From the NCBI RefSeq assembly GCF_001652265.1, contig NZ_LWBS01000077.1, positions 1 to 64,000 on the forward strand: a stretch of DNA of 64,000 bases, given 5' to 3'. Numbering within the stretch: position 1 is the first letter of the stretch; each line of letters begins with the position of its first letter. The notes beneath the pieces were generated by a model, which worked only from the letters and a program-made list of their open reading frames with translations, was not told the origin of the DNA and ran no database searches. This document shows, piece after piece, positions 60,099 to 64,000 of this stretch. This DNA is from Rhizobium leguminosarum (GTDB lineage: Bacteria; Pseudomonadota; Alphaproteobacteria; Rhizobiales; Rhizobiaceae). A program made the translations under genes and the position numbers.

Positions 60099-61722
60099 GC
60101 TTCTTTCCGTTCGCAATCTGAAGATCGAAGCAACCAGCTATCCGCCGGGCGAACCGCCCAAGCGGGTGACGATCGTCGACGGCGTTTCCTTCGACCTCAA
60201 GAAGGGCAAGGTTCTCGGCCTGATCGGGGAATCGGGCGCCGGCAAATCGACGATCGGTCTCTCCGCACTCGCCTATGGCCGGGGCGGCGCCGAAATCACC
60301 GGCGGCGAGGTCTTGCTCGACGGCGACAATATCCTGGCGCTCGGCAAGAACGGCATCCGCCAGATCCGCGGCGCGCGGGTCTGCTACGTCGCGCAATCGG
60401 CAGCCGCTGCGTTCAATCCGGCGCGTCGGCTCGGCGATCAGGTGATCGAAGCTTCGGTCAAACATGGATTGATGACCAAGGACAAGGCGCGTGAGCGAGC
60501 GCTTTATCTGTTCGGGGTTCTCGGCCTGCCCAATCCCGAAACCTTCGGCGAGCGTTTTCCCCACCAGGTCTCCGGCGGCCAGCTGCAGCGGGCGATGACG
60601 GCGATGGCGCTCTGCTCCAACCCCGAACTCATCGTTTTCGACGAGCCGACAACCGCGCTCGACGTTACCACGCAGATCGACGTGCTGGCGGCGATCAAAC
60701 ATGCCATCGAGGAAACGCACACGGCCGCCCTCTATATCACCCATGACCTTGCCGTCGTCGCCCAGATCTCGGACGACATCATGGTCCTGCGTTATGGCAA
60801 GCAGGTCGAATATGGCAGTGTCCAGCAGATCATCGAGGCGCCGCGGGAGGATTATACCCACGCCCTCGTCAATGTCAGGCAGGCCTATCGCGAGGAAGCC
60901 GCCGACCAGTCTGCAGCGCTTCTCAAGGTGGAGAATGTCAGCGCCGAATATTCCAATGGTTTCAAGGTGCTGCACGATGTCACGTTGCATGTGCCGAGGG
61001 GGCAGACGCTTGCGGTCGTCGGTGAATCCGGTTCGGGCAAATCGACGCTAGCGCGCGTCATTACCGGCCTCTTGCCGCCGAGCAGCGGGCGCGTCGTCTT
61101 TGACGGCAAACCGCTGATGCCGGGTCTCAAGAGCCGGCCGAACGACGATCTGAGGCGCATCCAGCTGATCTACCAGATGGCCGATACCGCGATGAACCCG
61201 CGCCAGACGGTCCGCGACATCATCGGCCGGCCGCTCACCTTCTATTATGGCCTGAGGGGTGCTGAGAAGACGGCAAGGGTGAAGGAGTTGCTCGACCAGA
61301 TCGAGATGGGCAAGGGCTTCGTCGATCGCTACCCGGCCGAACTTTCCGGCGGCCAGAAGCAGCGGGTGGCGATCGCAAGAGCGCTTGCAGCCAAGCCCGA
61401 ACTCATCCTCTGCGACGAGCCGACCTCGGCGCTCGACCCGCTGGTGGCGGAGGGTATCCTCAAGCTGCTGCTGCGCCTGCAGGCAGAAGAGCAGCTGTCC
61501 TATGTCTTCATCACCCACGACATCGCGATCGTCCGGGCGATTGCCGACAGCGTGGCGGTGATGCATCGCGGCAAGCTGGTGCGGTTCGGACCGAAATCGA
61601 AGGCGCTGTCGCCGCCCTTTGACGACTACACCGACCTGCTGTTGAAATCCGTGCCGGAAATGGAAATCGGCTGGTTGGAACGGGTGCTTGCCACGCGTCG
61701 CATGGAGAGCGCCGGTAACTGA
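60091..61722 (+). CDS. Dipeptide-type ABC transporter ATPase, fused DppD-DppF
   Basis: A 543-residue double ATPase. First domain: GESGAGKSTIGLS, VSGGQLQRAMTAMAL, LIVFDEPTTALDV, ITHDLAVVAQ. Second domain (from about residue 275): GESGSGKSTLARV, LSGGQKQRVAIARALA, LILCDEPTSALDP. Both sites look functional. The start MPELLSVRNLKIEATSYPPG overlaps the permease gene by 8 bp. Confidence 0.92.
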   Translation: MPELLSVRNLKIEATSYPPGEPPKRVTIVDGVSFDLKKGKVLGLIGESGAGKSTIGLSALAYGRGGAEITGGEVLLDGDNILALGKNGIRQIRGARVCYVAQSAAAAFNPARRLGDQVIEASVKHGLMTKDKARERALYLFGVLGLPNPETFGERFPHQVSGGQLQRAMTAMALCSNPELIVFDEPTTALDVTTQIDVLAAIKHAIEETHTAALYITHDLAVVAQISDDIMVLRYGKQVEYGSVQQIIEAPREDYTHALVNVRQAYREEAADQSAALLKVENVSAEYSNGFKVLHDVTLHVPRGQTLAVVGESGSGKSTLARVITGLLPPSSGRVVFDGKPLMPGLKSRPNDDLRRIQLIYQMADTAMNPRQTVRDIIGRPLTFYYGLRGAEKTARVKELLDQIEMGKGFVDRYPAELSGGQKQRVAIARALAAKPELILCDEPTSALDPLVAEGILKLLLRLQAEEQLSYVFITHDIAIVRAIADSVAVMHRGKLVRFGPKSKALSPPFDDYTDLLLKSVPEMEIGWLERVLATRRMESAGN

Positions 61723-61772
61723 CTTGACGAGGGCAGACCCTCGTCTCATGGAATATGCATCAAGGAATGAGC

Positions 61773-63776
61773 ATGACCTCGCGCGGCTTCACCACCATCG
61801 AGAATGAATGGATTACGCTGGGGGATGGGACGCGGCTTGCCGCGCGCATCTGGATGCCGGATGGTGCGGAAAAAGATCCCGTTCCCGCCGTCTTCGAATT
61901 CCTGCCCTACCGCAAGCGGGATGGAACCAGCCTCAGGGATGAGTCGACCTACCCGGTATTCGCGGCCGCAGGCATTGCCGGCGTGCGCGTCGATATCCGC
62001 GGATCCGGAGAATCCGACGGCGTCATCGACGGCGAATATACCGAATGCGAGCTTGCCAATGCCTGCGAGCTGATCGCCTGGATTGCCGAGCAGCCATGGT
62101 CGAACGGCTCGGTCGGCATGATGGGCATCTCCTGGGGCGGCTTCAACAGCCTGCAGGTCGCAGCATTGCGCCCGCCGGCGCTGAAGGCCGTCATATCGAT
62201 CGCCTCGACCGTCGACCGCTACAATGACGACATTCACTACAAGAACGGCTGCCATCTCTCCGCCCAGCTCTCATGGGCGGCAACGATGCTCGGCTACCAG
62301 TCGCGGCCGCCCGATCCCGCGCTTGTCGGCGAGCGCTGGAAGGAAATGTGGCTGAAACGTCTGGCCGGCGAACCCTTCTTCATGGAGGAGTGGCTGGCCC
62401 ATCAGCGGCGCGACGATTTCTGGCGTCACGGTTCGATCTCAGAGGATTTTTCGAATGTGGATATTCCGGCGCTCGTCATTGCCGGCTGGGCGGACGGCTA
62501 TCGTAACACGCCTCTGATGGCGGTCGAAGGTCTCGGCGGAAAGGCGAAGGCGCTGATCGGCCCCTGGGTGCACAAATACCCGCACTTCGCCTGGCCGAAG
62601 CCGCGCGTCGACTTCCACAGCGAGGCAATCGCCTGGTGGAACAAATGGCTGCGCGACGAGGACAATGGGATCGACGGGCTGCCGCAGGCCCGCGCCTATA
62701 TTCTCGACGCCGTCCGTCCTGCCCGGCGACGCGACAGCGATCCGGGTTTCTGGGTTGCCAAGGACGTCTGGTCGCCGCCACAGATGCAGTGCTTCTATGT
62801 CGAGCAGTTCGGCAAGCTGACGGAAGGCATGCCGATCCCGCACGCGCCCGAACATCCCGTCTATGTGAGATCTCCGCTCGACACCGGGACGGCGTCGGGC
62901 GAATATTTCACGCTGAAGCCCGACGCCGAAATGGCGATCGATCAGCGTTCGGACGATGCCGGCTCGCTGATCTTCGATACAATGCCGCTTGCTGGCGATT
63001 ACGACTATCTCGGCCGGCCCGTGCTGACGCTTGCGCTGCGGGCTCGGGCGGCGGGCGGAAATCTCTGCGCCCGGCTCGTCGATGTCCATCCGGATGGCAC
63101 GGCAACACGTGTCGCCTTCGGCGTCGTCAATCTCACGCACCGGGACGGCAATGCAGATCCCAAGCCGCTGATGCCAGGCGAGAGGGTGTCGATCCGGCTC
63201 GTGCTCGATGCCTGCGGTTATCGCTTCCGCAAGGGGCATCGCATTCGCCTTTCGCTTTCCACCGCCTATTGGCCGATGATCCTGCCGCCGCCTGATGACG
63301 AGGGCATCGAGGTCGATATCGCGGCACTCGGCCTGGGGCTGCCGATGCTCGGCGAGCACCAGCGGATCGATATCAAGGAACCGGCCAATCCCGATCCGCT
63401 GCCGAAATACATCGAGCGTGCGGGCGCCGCAACGAAGCGGCAGGTCGTCCGCGATCTCTCGGCCAGTCGGACCGAGTATCACATCCACGAGGATACCGGG
63501 CTCACCGAACACCCTGAGACCGGCCTCTCGACCCGGCAATTGCGGGAGGAAGTCTGGTCGATTTCACCCGACAATCCGCTGTCGATGACCGGGACGTCGA
63601 CCTGGACCTGCGACATGCGCCGCCCCGGCTGGTTCGTGCGAACGGTGGCGACCGCGCGGATTGCCTGCACCCGGACCGACTGGGTTATCAGCGCTGTCGT
63701 CACCGCTTTCGAGGACGATGTTCAGGTCTTCGAAAAGGTCTTTGCGGAAAAGCGGATCGCGCGCGACCTGATGTGA
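61773..63776 (+). CDS. CocE/NonD-family serine hydrolase
   Basis: A 667-residue alpha/beta hydrolase of the X-Pro dipeptidyl-peptidase/cocaine esterase (S15) family. The nucleophile elbow is MGISWGGFNSLQ; RVDIRGSGESDGVIDGEY and GPWVHKYPHFAWPKPR are family blocks, the latter holding the catalytic His; a jelly-roll domain follows (YRFRKGHRIRLSLSTAYWP). I start at the ATG at 61773, six bases after AAGGA; ATGs at 61755 and 61767 are alternatives. It closes the carnitine operon. Hydrolysis of an imported ester or amide (for example an acylcarnitine) is a guess. Confidence 0.87.
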   Translation: MTSRGFTTIENEWITLGDGTRLAARIWMPDGAEKDPVPAVFEFLPYRKRDGTSLRDESTYPVFAAAGIAGVRVDIRGSGESDGVIDGEYTECELANACELIAWIAEQPWSNGSVGMMGISWGGFNSLQVAALRPPALKAVISIASTVDRYNDDIHYKNGCHLSAQLSWAATMLGYQSRPPDPALVGERWKEMWLKRLAGEPFFMEEWLAHQRRDDFWRHGSISEDFSNVDIPALVIAGWADGYRNTPLMAVEGLGGKAKALIGPWVHKYPHFAWPKPRVDFHSEAIAWWNKWLRDEDNGIDGLPQARAYILDAVRPARRRDSDPGFWVAKDVWSPPQMQCFYVEQFGKLTEGMPIPHAPEHPVYVRSPLDTGTASGEYFTLKPDAEMAIDQRSDDAGSLIFDTMPLAGDYDYLGRPVLTLALRARAAGGNLCARLVDVHPDGTATRVAFGVVNLTHRDGNADPKPLMPGERVSIRLVLDACGYRFRKGHRIRLSLSTAYWPMILPPPDDEGIEVDIAALGLGLPMLGEHQRIDIKEPANPDPLPKYIERAGAATKRQVVRDLSASRTEYHIHEDTGLTEHPETGLSTRQLREEVWSISPDNPLSMTGTSTWTCDMRRPGWFVRTVATARIACTRTDWVISAVVTAFEDDVQVFEKVFAEKRIARDLM

Positions 63777-63779
63777 CCA

Positions 63780-64000
63780 TCAGGCCGCCGCAAAACGCCT
63801 TGTGGCCTCGCAGACGGCGCGGAAGCCGTCGCGTGCGCCATCGCTCATGTGGCGGGCGCGCAGCCACGCATGCACCATCTGCGGCTCCTCCCGGAACCAG
63901 ACTTCGACGCCCTCCGCGGTGAGCCGGGCGGCATAGTGCCGGCCGTCGTCCCGGAGCGGATCGAAATGCGCGACCGTGATGAAGGCCGGCGGCAGCCCGG
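63780..64000 (-). CDS. Alpha/beta-hydrolase (HSL/acetyl esterase type), C-terminal part
   Basis: The C-terminal 72 residues of a gene entering from the right edge on the minus strand, with its stop (TGA) at 63780-63782, 3 bp from the end of the convergent CocE gene. The visible sequence LPPAFITVAHFDPLRDDG, YAARLTAEGVEV and MVHAW contains the Asp (FDPLRDDG) and His (VHAW) of the catalytic triad in the pattern of hormone-sensitive-lipase-like esterases. Confidence 0.8.
   Translation of the reverse strand, partial: GLPPAFITVAHFDPLRDDGRHYAARLTAEGVEVWFREEPQMVHAWLRARHMSDGARDGFRAVCEATRRFAAA

Noticed and set aside
1..64000. tRNA, rRNA, CRISPR array, prophage genes, replication or partition (repABC) genes
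   Set aside because: Looked for and not seen: no cloverleaf-like CCA-ending genes, no regularly spaced repeats, no phage structural or replication proteins.

Overview
The window looks like a fast-growing rhizobium, most probably the Rhizobium leguminosarum/etli group. I base this on high-GC coding with many ATGA or TGATG gene overlaps, two copies of a two-hairpin intergenic repeat I associate with Rhizobium, an orfA-pit phosphate pair, a fused fhuB in an fhuCDB operon, and a hydrolase whose sequence and residue numbering fit the R. leguminosarum biuret hydrolase BiuH. No rRNA, tRNA, CRISPR array or replication origin was seen. The cargo is almost entirely ABC transporters with linked catabolic enzymes and their regulators, as on a rhizobial accessory replicon, but the replicon type cannot be told from the window.

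Layout. 1-326: start of an IS1380-type transposase cut by the window edge. 679-5369: hydroxamate-siderophore uptake (fhuCDB) with a convergent esterase. 5917-6449: ParDE toxin-antitoxin pair. 6616-9699: an atypical metallo-beta-lactamase-fold protein, a DsbA-fold protein, a LysR regulator and a degenerate acylphosphatase-like protein. 9854-18036: one operon encoding a stand-alone Rieske protein, a Rieske-less oxygenase subunit, a GST, a purine-deaminase-like amidohydrolase and a BMP-type (nucleoside/purine-like) ABC transporter. 18078-20356: NUDIX hydrolase and orfA-pit with a PHO box between them. 20638-23897: nitrate-type ABC transporter nrtABC behind a sigma-54 promoter and a structured leader. 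24101-32618: GntR regulator and a second BMP-type transporter operon that also encodes formamidase, biuret hydrolase, a triuret-hydrolase-like enzyme and a cupin. 32670-36625: polar amino acid ABC transporter and a HutC-type regulator. 36656-41734: LysR, a two-component FMN monooxygenase, an aminotransferase and another cysteine hydrolase. 41922-45227: a GGDEF/EAL protein divergent from an orphan periplasmic binding protein. 45301-48972: glutathione-independent formaldehyde dehydrogenase, an EamA transporter and a LysR. 48953-64000: an AraC-type regulator divergent from a carnitine operon: BKACE, carnitine dehydrogenase/thioesterase fusion, acyl-CoA dehydrogenase, ADP-forming CoA ligase, CaiD-like hydratase, a dipeptide-type ABC transporter and a CocE/NonD hydrolase.

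How it works together. Most of the region serves scavenging of nitrogen-rich or quaternary-amine compounds. Three systems deserve attention. (1) The 9.9-18.0 kb operon combines a Rieske-less oxygenase subunit with a GST, as in the NdmC/NdmE N7-demethylase of caffeine degraders, but supplies the Rieske centre as a separate small protein; with the deaminase and purine-type transporter I infer a pathway for N-methylated (or otherwise modified) purines. (2) The 25.1-32.6 kb operon reads as uptake and hydrolysis of triuret/biuret, oxidation products of uric acid. (3) The 50.0-63.8 kb operon has the enzymes expected for gamma-butyrobetaine to carnitine to glycine betaine. Gene identities come from reading the sequence and from knowledge of the families; no database search was run.
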